From NCBI RefSeq assembly GCF_900250075.1, contig NZ_LT977071.1:1424940-1488939 (forward strand): DNA of 64,000 nt. Direction: 5' to 3'. Each line of letters opens with the position of its first letter. Positions within the stretch are counted from its first letter, which is position 1. A program made the position numbers and the translations under genes. Positions 1 to 10,177 of this stretch are shown here, one piece after another. The notes beneath the pieces are model-generated. The model saw only the letters and a list, made by a program, of their open reading frames with translations. It was not told the DNA's origin and did no database searches. This stretch comes from Cupriavidus taiwanensis (GTDB taxonomy: Bacteria; Pseudomonadota; Gammaproteobacteria; Burkholderiales; Burkholderiaceae).

Positions 1-1672
<1,672 letters not shown>

Positions 1673-1794
1673 GGTTTCTCTTTCGGATCAGGACGTTAAG
1701 GGAATGCCGGGAGGCCCCGGACCACTGTACATCCATACAGTCTATCAGGTTGGAAAGGAATTCGTATCGATTACGGAGATGCGCCCGAAACCGG

Positions 1795-3537
1795 CTAGCC
1801 AAACACGCCGGACGCCTGCGTTTCTGCATGTTGCGAAAGTGGCGCATGGCCCTGCGCCGGCAGTGCCCGTGGCACGGCAGCCAGGAGTTGCCGCGTGTAT
1901 GGATGCGCGGGCCGGTTCCAGATGTCGTCGCGGTCGCCGCTCTCGACGAGGCGGCCTTCGCGCATGACCAGGATGCGGTCGGCGATATAGCGCACGACGC
2001 CAAGGTCATGCGAAATGAACAGGCATGACAGCCCGTACTCCGCCTGCAGGTCGGCGAGCAGGTTCAGCACTTGCGCCTGCACCGAAACGTCGAGCGCCGA
2101 CACCGGCTCATCGCAGACGAGCAGGCGCGGCCTGACGATCAGTGCGCGTGCGATGCCGATGCGCTGGCGCTGGCCGCCGGAAAACTCGTGCGGATAGCGG
2201 TGCAGCGCCGCGGCGGGCAAGCCCACGCGGTCTATCATCGCCGCCGCGCGTGCGCGCCGGACCTGCCGGTCACGCACGCCGTGAATCCGCAGCGCGCCTT
2301 CCAGCACCTCGGCGACGGTCTTGCGCGGGTTGAGCGAGCTGTACGGGTCCTGGAACACCAGTTGCATGGCGCCGCGCCACGGGCGCATGCGCCGGCGGTT
2401 GACGGGCGCGATGTCCGTGCCATCAAAGACGATGCGCCCCGCGTCATGGTCCGCGAGGCGCAGCACGGCCCGCGCGAGCGTGGATTTGCCGCAGCCCGAT
2501 TCCCCAACCAGGCCCACGGTCTCCCCCGCAGCTATGGAAAACGAAACGCCCTGCACGGCAACCGTAGCGTGCGCGCCGGACCGGTGGGCCACGTGGAGAT
2601 CCTCGACATCAAGCAGGGTCGGTGCCGACGCCGTGGCGTGGCCGCCAGCCGAACGCAGCGCCGGACGTTCGAGCCGGAATGCCGCCGGCGTGCCGTCGGC
2701 GCGACGATCCACGCGGATCTCGGACAGGCGGACCTGCCGATAGTGCGGCACCACGCCGTCCGCGGCGCTCAGCGACGCGCCGAGCAGCCCGCGCGTGTAA
2801 GCGTGCGCAGGCTCGCGGAACAAGGCGCGGGCAGGCTGCTCCTCCACCTTGATGCCGTCGTGCATGACCGCGACGCGATCGGCCCAGCGCGCCACCACGC
2901 CAAGGTCGTGCGTGATCAGAAGCATCGCCATGCGCAGTTCGCGCCGCAGTGTGTCCAGCAACTCCAGTATCTGGGCTTGCACGGTGACATCGAGCGCGGT
3001 GGTCGGCTCATCGGCCACGAGCAGCTTCGGTGTGCACGCGATCGCCATGGCGATCATCACGCGCTGGCGCTGTCCCCCTGACAACTGGTGCGGATAGGCA
3101 TGGAAGCGCCGCTGCGGTTCGGGAATGCGTACCTGGTCCAGCAATTCGACCGCCCGCGCATGGGCCGCCTGCACGGACAGCGCCGTATGCAGCCGCAGCG
3201 TTTCGACTACCTGTGCCCCGACGCTCAGCACCGGGTTGAGCGAGGTCATCGGCTCCTGGAAGATCATCGACACGGCGTTGCCACGCAGCGCGGTCATGTC
3301 GCGCTCGCGCAGCGTCAGCAGGTCGCGCCCTTCCAGCAGCACGCGCCCGCTCACCTGCGCGGACGCCGGCAGCAGCCGCAGCAACCCCAGCGCGGTAGTG
3401 GATTTGCCGCAGCCCGATTCGCCCACGAGCGCGACGGTCTCGCCGGCGCCGACATCGAGGCTCAGGCCCGAGACCGCGGGCCGCGCGCCGCCGGGATAGC
3501 GGATGGAAAGATCCTGCAGGGAAAGCAACGGCGTCAT
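1795..3537 (-). CDS. ABC transporter, fused double ATP-binding protein (Opp/Dpp/GsiA type)
   Basis: Energises the importer encoded just upstream. The 580-residue protein joins two complete ATPase units like DppD-DppF. Unit 1 has Walker [11 protein letters not shown] and [16 protein letters not shown] followed by DEPTTALDV. Unit 2 has [14 protein letters not shown] and [15 protein letters not shown] followed by DEPVSALDV. The oligopeptide-family segment RLSEIR closes the first half. I chose the ATG at 3537 ([17 protein letters not shown]); an in-frame extension to 3615 adds low-complexity residues that run into the preceding gene. It is the last gene of the minus-strand operon, 16 bases after the AhpD-like gene. 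The substrate is unknown; the sulfur-related neighbours suggest a sulfur-containing organic compound. Confidence 0.92.
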   Translation of the reverse strand: MTPLLSLQDLSIRYPGGARPAVSGLSLDVGAGETVALVGESGCGKSTTALGLLRLLPASAQVSGRVLLEGRDLLTLRERDMTALRGNAVSMIFQEPMTSLNPVLSVGAQVVETLRLHTALSVQAAHARAVELLDQVRIPEPQRRFHAYPHQLSGGQRQRVMIAMAIACTPKLLVADEPTTALDVTVQAQILELLDTLRRELRMAMLLITHDLGVVARWADRVAVMHDGIKVEEQPARALFREPAHAYTRGLLGASLSAADGVVPHYRQVRLSEIRVDRRADGTPAAFRLERPALRSAGGHATASAPTLLDVEDLHVAHRSGAHATVAVQGVSFSIAAGETVGLVGESGCGKSTLARAVLRLADHDAGRIVFDGTDIAPVNRRRMRPWRGAMQLVFQDPYSSLNPRKTVAEVLEGALRIHGVRDRQVRRARAAAMIDRVGLPAAALHRYPHEFSGGQRQRIGIARALIVRPRLLVCDEPVSALDVSVQAQVLNLLADLQAEYGLSCLFISHDLGVVRYIADRILVMREGRLVESGDRDDIWNRPAHPYTRQLLAAVPRALPAQGHAPLSQHAETQASGVFG

Positions 3538-3553
3538 GATGCCTCTGGGCAAA

Positions 3554-4102
3554 TCAGGTGGCGTGGATTTCGGCGGCCAGCAGCTCGGGCTCGACCTGGA
3601 TCTCCAGCGCCTCATTGAAGCGCGCGAAGAATGCGCACAGCGCCGCGCGCAGTGTCAGCTCCACGACCTGCGCTTCGGTGAAATGCTCGCGCAGCCGCGC
3701 TACCACCGTGTCGGTGACGCGTTGCGTCGTGACTTGCACGGTGTAGTCGCGCACCAGGCGCTCGACGGCGTCCAGTCCGGGCACGTCGGGCTCCAGGATC
3801 CGCTCTACCGTTTCGGACGCCACGCCCAGCGCTTCCAGCCTGGGCACGTGATGGCTGATGCAGTAGTGGCACGCATTCAGCCGCGATGCCGTGACCAGCA
3901 CGATCTCCAGGTGCCGGCGCGTAACCAGGGCGTCGCGCGCGGAATCCAGCAGCAGGCCGAACAGGTGCGCTACCGCGGGCGGCCGGTGGCCGAGCACGCG
4001 CAGCATGTTGCCGAACGCGCCGTACTCGCGCTCCACGCGTTCGAAGGTGGTGCGGGCCTCGCCCTGCAGGGCGTCGGGATCGATGTCGTGAATGCGTGCC
4101 AA
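3554..4102 (-). CDS. AhpD-like carboxymuconolactone decarboxylase family protein
   Basis: A 182-residue all-helical protein of the CMD/AhpD family, which includes peroxidase-linked thiol reductants and decarboxylases. The key motif NACHYCISHH, with a redox CxxC and the conserved His, sits near residues 77-86. An SD-like ACAGGAG lies 7 bases before the ATG. It is placed inside an ABC importer operon, between the second permease and the ATPase, so it is likely co-expressed with uptake. A role in reducing a peroxide or disulfide formed while sulfur compounds are oxidised is plausible, but this is inference from context; no partner reductase is adjacent. Confidence 0.85.
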   Translation of the reverse strand: MARIHDIDPDALQGEARTTFERVEREYGAFGNMLRVLGHRPPAVAHLFGLLLDSARDALVTRRHLEIVLVTASRLNACHYCISHHVPRLEALGVASETVERILEPDVPGLDAVERLVRDYTVQVTTQRVTDTVVARLREHFTEAQVVELTLRAALCAFFARFNEALEIQVEPELLAAEIHAT

Positions 4103-4151
4103 GACGCTCTCCTGTGATGAAGTCGGTTGATAACTGGGACAGTGAAGGCGT

Positions 4152-5084
4152 TCAGCGGCCTTCGCGCGGATCGAAGGCGGTGGCCAGCCCGTCGCCGAGC
4201 AGGTTCAGCGCCAGCACGGTCAGGACGATCGCCAGGCCGGGCAATGCGCACACATACCAGTCCGTGCGCAGCACCTCGCGGCCCGCGCCGACCATGTTTC
4301 CCCAGCTCGCGACGTTGGGATCGGCCAGGCCGAGGAACGCCAGGCTCGATTCGGTCAGGATGGCCGTGGCCACCATCAGCGACGCCGACACCAGCACGGG
4401 CGTAAGCGTGTTGGGCAGGATGTCCTCGATGATAATGCGCGCGTGGCTGGCGCCCACCGCCTCGCTCGCCAGCACCATGTCGCCGTGGCGCAGCCGCAGC
4501 ACCTCGGCACGCACCAGCCGCCCGAGCGCGGGCCACGAGGTGATGCCGATCGCGAGCGCGATTTTCCATACCGAAGGCTGCACCACCGCCACGATGGCCA
4601 GCGCGAACAGGAACGACGGGATCGTCAGGAAAAATGTCGTCAGCGTGCCGAACAAGCGGTCGGCGCGGCCACCGAAGTAGCCGGCCGTCACGCCGCCCGC
4701 GACGCCAAGCACCACGGCCAGTCCCGTTGAGACACCCGCGATCAGCAGCGAGGCGCGCGCGCCATGGAACAGGCCGGCGAGAATGTCGCGGCCCAGCATG
4801 TCGGAGCCGAGCGGGAATGCGGCATCGCGCCCCGGCCACAGCAGCGGTTCTGCCGCCATTTCGAGCGGGTCGCCGGGGAATACCCAGCCTGCCGACAGCG
4901 CGGCAGCGAGAACCACGGCCAGCAGCGCCAGGCCCGCCACGGCGCTGGGCGACGACAGCAGCCGGCGCAGCCGCCGCCGGTCCGCGGGTGGCAGCACGGG
5001 CACCTTGATATCGGCCGCAGCGCCGTGCGCATCGGAATGAGCCGGCTGCAGAGGCGCCGGAAGGGAGGAAGAAGGCAAAGACAA
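4152..5084 (-). CDS. ABC transporter permease, DppC/OppC type
   Basis: Inner-membrane permease of a peptide/nickel-type importer, 310 residues. It has an amino-terminal OppC segment (LLSSPSAVAGLALLAVVL), several hydrophobic helices and the EAA loop near ASEAVGASHARIIIEDILPN. The start is a TTG at 5084; an AGGAG eight bases upstream supports it. It follows the DppB-type permease by 37 bases and precedes the AhpD-like gene by 49 bases, all on the minus strand. It pairs with the other permease to form the membrane channel. Substrate not determinable from sequence. Confidence 0.9.
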   Translation of the reverse strand: MSLPSSSLPAPLQPAHSDAHGAAADIKVPVLPPADRRRLRRLLSSPSAVAGLALLAVVLAAALSAGWVFPGDPLEMAAEPLLWPGRDAAFPLGSDMLGRDILAGLFHGARASLLIAGVSTGLAVVLGVAGGVTAGYFGGRADRLFGTLTTFFLTIPSFLFALAIVAVVQPSVWKIALAIGITSWPALGRLVRAEVLRLRHGDMVLASEAVGASHARIIIEDILPNTLTPVLVSASLMVATAILTESSLAFLGLADPNVASWGNMVGAGREVLRTDWYVCALPGLAIVLTVLALNLLGDGLATAFDPREGR

Positions 5085-5121
5085 GCGAATACTCCTGCAA
5101 AGGCCGCGGCCGCATCAGGCG

Positions 5122-6153
5122 TCAGGCCAGCCGGATGCGCGGGTCCACCCGCGCGTAGACGGCGTCGACGAGCCAGTTGACCAGCACCACCACCACGGCG
5201 CTGCACAGCAGGATGCCGAGCAGCAGGTTGTAGTCGCGCTGGTACAGCGCCTCGAACGCCATGCGGCCGAGTCCGGGCCACGAGAACACCGTCTCCACGA
5301 GCACGGCTCCGCCGATCACGGAACTGGCCTGCACGCCGACCATGGTCACCAGCGGCAGCAGCGCATTGCGCAGGACATGACGCGTCAGCACGCGGCCGGC
5401 CGGCGCGCCCTTGGCCACGGCCGTGCGCACGAAATCCTGCCGCCGCACCTCGATCATGCTGGCGCGCATCAGCCGCACATACACGGCCATGTAGAACAGG
5501 CCCAGTGTGGCGGCCGGCAACACCAGGTGCCGCGCCACGTCAGCCGCATACGCCCAGCCCGTGAGCCCGGCTTCCACGGTGAACATGCCGCCCACCGGCA
5601 GCCAGTCGAGGCGGACCGAGAACACCAGAACCAGCATCAGGCCGACCCAGAACAGCGGGGTGGCAAAGCACAGCAGCGCCACGGAGGAGACCAGCGTGTC
5701 GAGCGCGCGTCCGGCGCGCGCCGCCGCCAGCACGCCCAGGCCCGCACCGGTCACCACCGCGAACGCAATGCTTGCGCCCATCAGCAGCAGCGTGGCGGGC
5801 AGGCGCTGCAGGATCAGGTCCAGCACCGGCATGCCCTGCCGGAACGAAAAGCCGAGATCGAGCTGCGCCAGGTGCCACAGGTACTTGCCGAGCTGCACCC
5901 ACAAGGGCTGGTCGAGCCCGAACTGCGCGCGCAGCGCCGCCAGGTACTCCGGCGTGGCGGCACCCGCCTCCCCCGCCAGCACCTGCGCGGCGTCGCCGGG
6001 TGCGAGCCGCAGCAGGAAGAAATTGACCACGGCCATGCCGGCGACGATGCCGGCCAACTGCAGCAGCCTGCGCCAGGCGGTCCGCCACGGCACGCGTGCC
6101 AGCCATGCCGGCTTGGGTCCGGGCGTGTCGCGCTGGGTCGTGGGCATGGTCAT
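5122..6153 (-). CDS. ABC transporter permease, DppB/OppB type
   Basis: First permease of the importer, 343 residues. After a cytoplasmic start it has the DppB helix LLQLAGIVAGMAVVNFFLLR, the periplasmic segment LAPGDAAQVLAGE, and the EAA loop RTAVAKGAPAGRVLTRHVLRN followed by LLPLVTMVG, typical of OppB/DppB/NikB. It starts with ATG at 6153, only 9 bases after the stop of the binding-protein gene, which indicates one transcript. The two permeases plus the fused ATPase make a complete importer. Confidence 0.92.
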   Translation of the reverse strand: MTMPTTQRDTPGPKPAWLARVPWRTAWRRLLQLAGIVAGMAVVNFFLLRLAPGDAAQVLAGEAGAATPEYLAALRAQFGLDQPLWVQLGKYLWHLAQLDLGFSFRQGMPVLDLILQRLPATLLLMGASIAFAVVTGAGLGVLAAARAGRALDTLVSSVALLCFATPLFWVGLMLVLVFSVRLDWLPVGGMFTVEAGLTGWAYAADVARHLVLPAATLGLFYMAVYVRLMRASMIEVRRQDFVRTAVAKGAPAGRVLTRHVLRNALLPLVTMVGVQASSVIGGAVLVETVFSWPGLGRMAFEALYQRDYNLLLGILLCSAVVVVLVNWLVDAVYARVDPRIRLA

Positions 6154-6162
6154 CGCCCGTCG

Positions 6163-7878
6163 TCAGCGCGCGGCCTGCGCCGCAGTGGCAGCGGGCGTGG
6201 TGGCCGTGGCCACGGCCGTGCCCGCCGGCGCCAGCCAGGCGCGCTTGAGCGACGCATAGACCTGGTCCACGCCGCTGACCGTATCGCGCAGGTTCGACGA
6301 CTGCACCGTGAAGAAGCGCAGCTCGAGCAGCGGGATCGACGGCAGGTCGGTCTGCACCACGGACTGGAACTTGCGGAACAGCTCGACGCGTTCGGCCTGG
6401 CTTGGCGAGCCCTGCGCCTGGTCGATCAGCCGGTTCGCTTCGTCGCCGCGATAGCCCGAGCCGTTCGACCACGGGATATTCTTGCCGACCGTGTCGCTAC
6501 GATAGGCGCGCGTCACGCCAACCAGCGGATCGGCAAAGCCCGCGAACCAGACCACCGCGAGGTCGAAGTCGCGATCGCCGTAGACACGCCTGGTATAGGT
6601 GGGGGTGTCCTGCGTGCGCACGGTCACGTCGACACCCACGCGCTTGAGCGCCTGCTTGATGTACTCCGCGCTGCGCTTGTAGTCGTCGCCATACGGCAGG
6701 TAGTCGATCTGGATCTTCAGGCGGTTGCCGTCAGCACCGCGCTTCAGGCCGGCAGCGTCGAGCAGGGCTTCGGCCCTGGCCGGGTCAAACGGATACTTCG
6801 GCACGCTGGGGTTGAAGAACTGCCCCAGCGTCGAGACCACCGGGCTCACCGCGGGCTTGCCAAAGCCGAACCACACCACCTTGTTCAGCGCGTTCAGGTC
6901 GATCGCATGGGCCAGCGCCTGGCGCACGCGCACGTCCTTGAAGTACGGACGGTCAACGTTGACATCCATGAACAGCCACGGCGACAGCCATTCGTAGCCG
7001 CGCGTCTCCAGTTTCAGCGAAGGCAGCTGCGACAGGCGCTGCGCATCCTTCAGCGGCACCGGGTTGAACGGTGCGTACTGGACTTCGCCCTTCTCCAGCG
7101 CCGCGGCGCGCGCGCTGGCATCGGGGATCACCTTGAAGACGATCTTGTCGAGGTACGGCTTGCCCTTGTCCCAGTAGTCGGGATTGCGCTCGAGCACGAT
7201 GTAGTTGCCCTTGCTCCATTCCTTGAAGACAAAAGGCCCCGTTCCCACCGGCTTGTTGTTGTACGGGTTGTTGAGGATGTCCGTGCCTTCGTACAGGTGC
7301 TTGGGCAGCACCTGCGCGCCGTTGCTGTTCAGCGAGCTGAGCACCGCCAGCGACGGCTCGGAGAAATGCAGCACGACGGTCAGCGCATCGGGCGTATCGA
7401 CGCGCGTGACCTTGCCGAACAGGATCTGGTTGCGCGGATGCAGCTTCTTCCACACGTTCTCGAGCGTCCACTTCACGTCGGCCGACGTGAACGGCTTGCC
7501 GTCATGCCACTTCACGTTCGGCCGCAGGTGGAACGTGAGCGTCTTCGAATCCTTCGAGATGTCCCAGCGCTGCGCGAGCGCCGGCTTGAGCTTGAAGTCG
7601 TTGTCGTACTCGATCAGGCCATCGAAGACGTTCGCGCTGAAAAAACCGGTCGGCGCGGCTGAATTGAGCGCCGAAGTCAGGATCACCGGCTCGGGCTGGA
7701 TGATGGTCGTGAGCGTGCCGCCGGCCCGCGGCGCTTCCGCGGCCTGTGCTGGCGCAGCGGCGTTGGCCGGTGCCGCCAGCAGGCCGCCCAGCAGCGGCAG
7801 CGACAGCACGACTGGCGCCAGGAACGCGAACGGCCGGAATAGTTGCGAGGGCCGCGATGGCCGGAACGGGTTCTTCAT
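6163..7878 (-). CDS. ABC transporter periplasmic substrate-binding protein, family 5 (DppA/OppA type)
   Basis: Captures the ligand for the importer encoded downstream. The mature part begins after a signal peptide ending near PANAAAP and shows SBP family 5 hallmarks: NVFDGLIEYD, WKFHLRPNVKWHDG-like HLRPNVKWHDGKPFTSADVK, and FKEWSKGNYIVLERNPDYW. From the chosen ATG at 7878 (MKNPFRPSRP) it is 571 residues; ATG at 7899 adds seven residues and neither has a strong ribosome site. It is the first gene of the minus-strand importer operon and is transcribed away from the FMN reductase gene. The long proline/alanine carboxy-terminal tail is unusual but compatible with a linker. Confidence 0.9.
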   Translation of the reverse strand: MKNPFRPSRPSQLFRPFAFLAPVVLSLPLLGGLLAAPANAAAPAQAAEAPRAGGTLTTIIQPEPVILTSALNSAAPTGFFSANVFDGLIEYDNDFKLKPALAQRWDISKDSKTLTFHLRPNVKWHDGKPFTSADVKWTLENVWKKLHPRNQILFGKVTRVDTPDALTVVLHFSEPSLAVLSSLNSNGAQVLPKHLYEGTDILNNPYNNKPVGTGPFVFKEWSKGNYIVLERNPDYWDKGKPYLDKIVFKVIPDASARAAALEKGEVQYAPFNPVPLKDAQRLSQLPSLKLETRGYEWLSPWLFMDVNVDRPYFKDVRVRQALAHAIDLNALNKVVWFGFGKPAVSPVVSTLGQFFNPSVPKYPFDPARAEALLDAAGLKRGADGNRLKIQIDYLPYGDDYKRSAEYIKQALKRVGVDVTVRTQDTPTYTRRVYGDRDFDLAVVWFAGFADPLVGVTRAYRSDTVGKNIPWSNGSGYRGDEANRLIDQAQGSPSQAERVELFRKFQSVVQTDLPSIPLLELRFFTVQSSNLRDTVSGVDQVYASLKRAWLAPAGTAVATATTPAATAAQAAR

Positions 7879-7961
7879 GATGGTGTTGGGCGGCAACATG
7901 GGCCGATGTCTGCGAGGGTGACCAACTATAGAGACGCCCCTGCCTGCCCGGAACGAACGAT

Positions 7962-7981
7962 TGCGCATGCCCTTATGCGCA
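7962..7981. promoter_or_regulatory. Inverted repeat in divergent sulfur-cluster promoter region
   Basis: Arms TGCGCAT and ATGCGCA form a perfect 7-base inverted repeat with a 6-base spacer. It sits between the divergent binding-protein gene (start 7878) and FMN reductase gene (start 8130), where a shared operator would be expected. The regulator is unknown; a sulfur-starvation regulator such as a CysB-type LysR protein is a guess only. Confidence 0.35.
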
Positions 7982-8129
7982 CGGATCGCCTATGGATAGA
8001 ACGAACGCGTCGTTCGCACGGCGGCCGCGCAGCAGTATCGTCTTGGCACCCTCCAGGCTGCGCAGCAGGAAGACCATACCGGTGCAGCCCTCGACAACAC
8101 CAACGCCATCACGCTCTCCGAAAGCCAAC

Positions 8130-8693
8130 ATGTCCAAGCCCCTGAAGATCGTTGCCGTCAACGGCAGTACCCAGCAACCCTCGCGCACGCTTGCGCTGGT
8201 CGAGGCGCTGATCGCCGAGCTCGACGCGCGACTGCATGTCGACGCTCATGTCATCAACCTGGCGGATATTGCGCGCCCGCTCGGCGGCGCGCTGTGGCGC
8301 ACGGAACTGCCGACCGCGATTGAAGCGCAACTGCAGGAAATCGAATCGGCCGACCTGGTCATCGCCGCGTCGCCGGTCTATCGCGGCGCGTATCCGGGCC
8401 ACTTCAAGCACCTGTTCGACCTGATCGGCCAGGAAGCGCTCGCCGACAAGCCCGTGCTGCTCGCCGCCACCGGCGGCAGCGACCGCCATGCGCTGGTGCT
8501 CGAACACCAGTTGCGGCCGCTGTTCGGCTTCCTGCAGGCACTGACGCTGCCTATCGGCGTTTATGCAACCCCTTCGGATTTCGAGAGCTACACCGTGCAG
8601 AGCCCCGCGCTGCGCGAGCGTATCCGGCTCGCGGCCGACCGCGCCGCGCCGTTGTTCGCGGCGCACCGCCGGGTTGCATTGAAGGCCGCGTGA
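8130..8693 (+). CDS. NADPH-dependent FMN reductase (MsuE/SsuE-like)
   Basis: Flavodoxin-fold flavin reductase, 187 residues, expected to supply FMNH2 to two-component monooxygenases. It begins MSKPLKIVAVNGSTQQPSRT, the FMN-phosphate-binding loop, and has the SPVYRGAYPGHFKHLFDLI segment typical of the SsuE/MsuE group. The ATG at 8130 was chosen because the upstream in-frame stretch is arginine-rich and not family-like. It is followed after 18 bases by the DszC-like gene and heads the plus-strand sulfur cluster, matching the need of the SfnG/DszA-type enzyme encoded at 12698-14065. Confidence 0.88.
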   Translation: MSKPLKIVAVNGSTQQPSRTLALVEALIAELDARLHVDAHVINLADIARPLGGALWRTELPTAIEAQLQEIESADLVIAASPVYRGAYPGHFKHLFDLIGQEALADKPVLLAATGGSDRHALVLEHQLRPLFGFLQALTLPIGVYATPSDFESYTVQSPALRERIRLAADRAAPLFAAHRRVALKAA

Positions 8694-8711
8694 GCGCTGA
8701 ATCATTCGCCC

Positions 8712-9950
8712 ATGCCACACCCTCTTCCTGCTTCACCTTTCGCCCAAGCGGCACCGGCGTTCTCATCGCTCGCCGAGCGCTTTCGGCCGGTGTTCGCACA
8801 GATCGCGGCCGGCGCACTCGAACGCGAACGCACGCGCACACTGGCCCACGACGCGGTTGCACTGCTGCGCGACGCCGGCTTCGGTGCATTGCGCGTGCCG
8901 CGCGAGCATGGCGGCCTGGGTGCTTCCGCGTCGCAGCTGTATGCGCTGCTGATCGAACTGGGCGCGGCCGACTCCAACCTGCCCCAGATCCTGCGCGCGC
9001 ACTTCGGCTTTATCGAACGGCTGCATGCCGAAATCGCGCCGTCACGGCGCGCGCCGTGGCTCCGGCTCGCGGCGCAGGGCGCTATCTTCGGCAACGCCGC
9101 GATGGAGCGCGGCGACGGCCAGCTGGGCCGGTACCGCACCACGCTCGCGCCGGACGGCGCCGGAGGCTGGCGCCTCGACGGCGAGAAGTACTACAGCACC
9201 GGCACGTTGTATGCGGACTGGATCGCCGTGTCGGCCACCCGCACCGATGACGGCAGCCCGGCCTATGTGCTGGTGCGGGCCGATGCGGCGGGCGTCGACC
9301 GGCTCGACGACTGGCATGGCTTCGGCCAACGCCTGAGCGCATCGGGCACGACGCGTTTCCTGGACGTTGCCGTTCCCGACGAGCACGTGCTGTCGTTCTC
9401 GCGCACGGACCCGACCACGGTCACCGCGTGCTTCCAGCTCGTACACCTGGCCACGCTTGCCGGCATCGCGCGCGCCATCGAACGCGACGCTGCCGCGTTC
9501 GTGCGGCGGCGCAAACGCGTGTACAGCAATGGCAGCGCGGCGACGGCGGCGGAAGATCCGCTCGTGCAGCAGGTGGTCGGACAGTTGTCGGGCGTCGCCT
9601 TCGTGACCCAGGCAACGGTCAGTGCGGTTGCCGCGAAGCTTGACGAGATCGATGCGCTGCGCCAGCGCGGCGAGGCAGTGCCGGATGCCATGCTGCAGGA
9701 CGTCGAACTCGATGCGTCGCGCGCCCAGGTCGGCATGCTCGACCTGGTCCTCGGCGCGGCCGGCCGGCTGTTCGACGTCGGCGGGGCCTCCGCGCTCGAC
9801 GCCGCGCACCAGCTGGATCGCCACTGGCGCAACGCACGCACACTGGCCTCGCACAACCCGGCCATCTACAAGGCAAGAATCGTCGGCGACCATGCGATCA
9901 ACGGCACGGCGCCGACGTATTACTGGTCGGTCGGTACGCGCGCTGCCTGA
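8712..9950 (+). CDS. Acyl-CoA dehydrogenase-fold flavin monooxygenase, DszC/SfnB family (copy 1)
   Basis: Member of the group of acyl-CoA dehydrogenase relatives (DszC, SfnB, SoxC) that oxygenate or desulfurise organosulfur compounds with reduced flavin. The 412-residue protein has the amino-terminal helical domain (FGALRVPREHGGLGAS), the DszC/SfnB signature GEKYYSTGTLYADW, and the carboxy-terminal helix with DRHWRNARTLASHNP. It is the most divergent of the three tandem paralogues and lies directly behind the flavin reductase. Family is clear; substrate is unknown. Confidence 0.85.
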   Translation: MPHPLPASPFAQAAPAFSSLAERFRPVFAQIAAGALERERTRTLAHDAVALLRDAGFGALRVPREHGGLGASASQLYALLIELGAADSNLPQILRAHFGFIERLHAEIAPSRRAPWLRLAAQGAIFGNAAMERGDGQLGRYRTTLAPDGAGGWRLDGEKYYSTGTLYADWIAVSATRTDDGSPAYVLVRADAAGVDRLDDWHGFGQRLSASGTTRFLDVAVPDEHVLSFSRTDPTTVTACFQLVHLATLAGIARAIERDAAAFVRRRKRVYSNGSAATAAEDPLVQQVVGQLSGVAFVTQATVSAVAAKLDEIDALRQRGEAVPDAMLQDVELDASRAQVGMLDLVLGAAGRLFDVGGASALDAAHQLDRHWRNARTLASHNPAIYKARIVGDHAINGTAPTYYWSVGTRAA

Positions 9951-9970
9951 CAAAGCGCGCGCCCAAGGTT

Positions 9971-10000
9971 CGCTCCCTCCCGCTTGCCGGACAGGGAGCG
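9971..10000. promoter_or_regulatory. Hairpin between copies 1 and 2 of the DszC/SfnB genes
   Basis: Arms CGCTCCCT (9971-9978) and AGGGAGCG (9993-10000) can pair across a 14-base loop. There is no following T-run, so it is not a standard terminator. It sits in the 227-base gap before the second paralogue and may act in RNA processing or attenuation. This gap holds no gene that I can support. Confidence 0.3.
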
Positions 10001-10177
10001 AGCATTGGTGGGGTTCCACGCCATCAACCACCTCACAGTCACCGCAGCCACGCTTCTAAGCATCCTCGGAAATATTCGTGGGAAAGCCGTGGACGCGCAT
10101 GCTCCAATCAATCGTCAGCCCTTTTCGATGCGAGACACCACCGCCATGCCCGGTGCAACGCATCCTCACGACCTGTC

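Noticed and set aside
5377..7662. 761-residue open frame on the plus strand
   Set aside because: Antisense of a clear permease and binding protein; composition is typical of GC-rich shadow frames.
9951..10177. Terminator after the first DszC/SfnB copy
   Set aside because: The hairpin there has a 14-base loop and no T-run, so it is listed only as a possible RNA structure.
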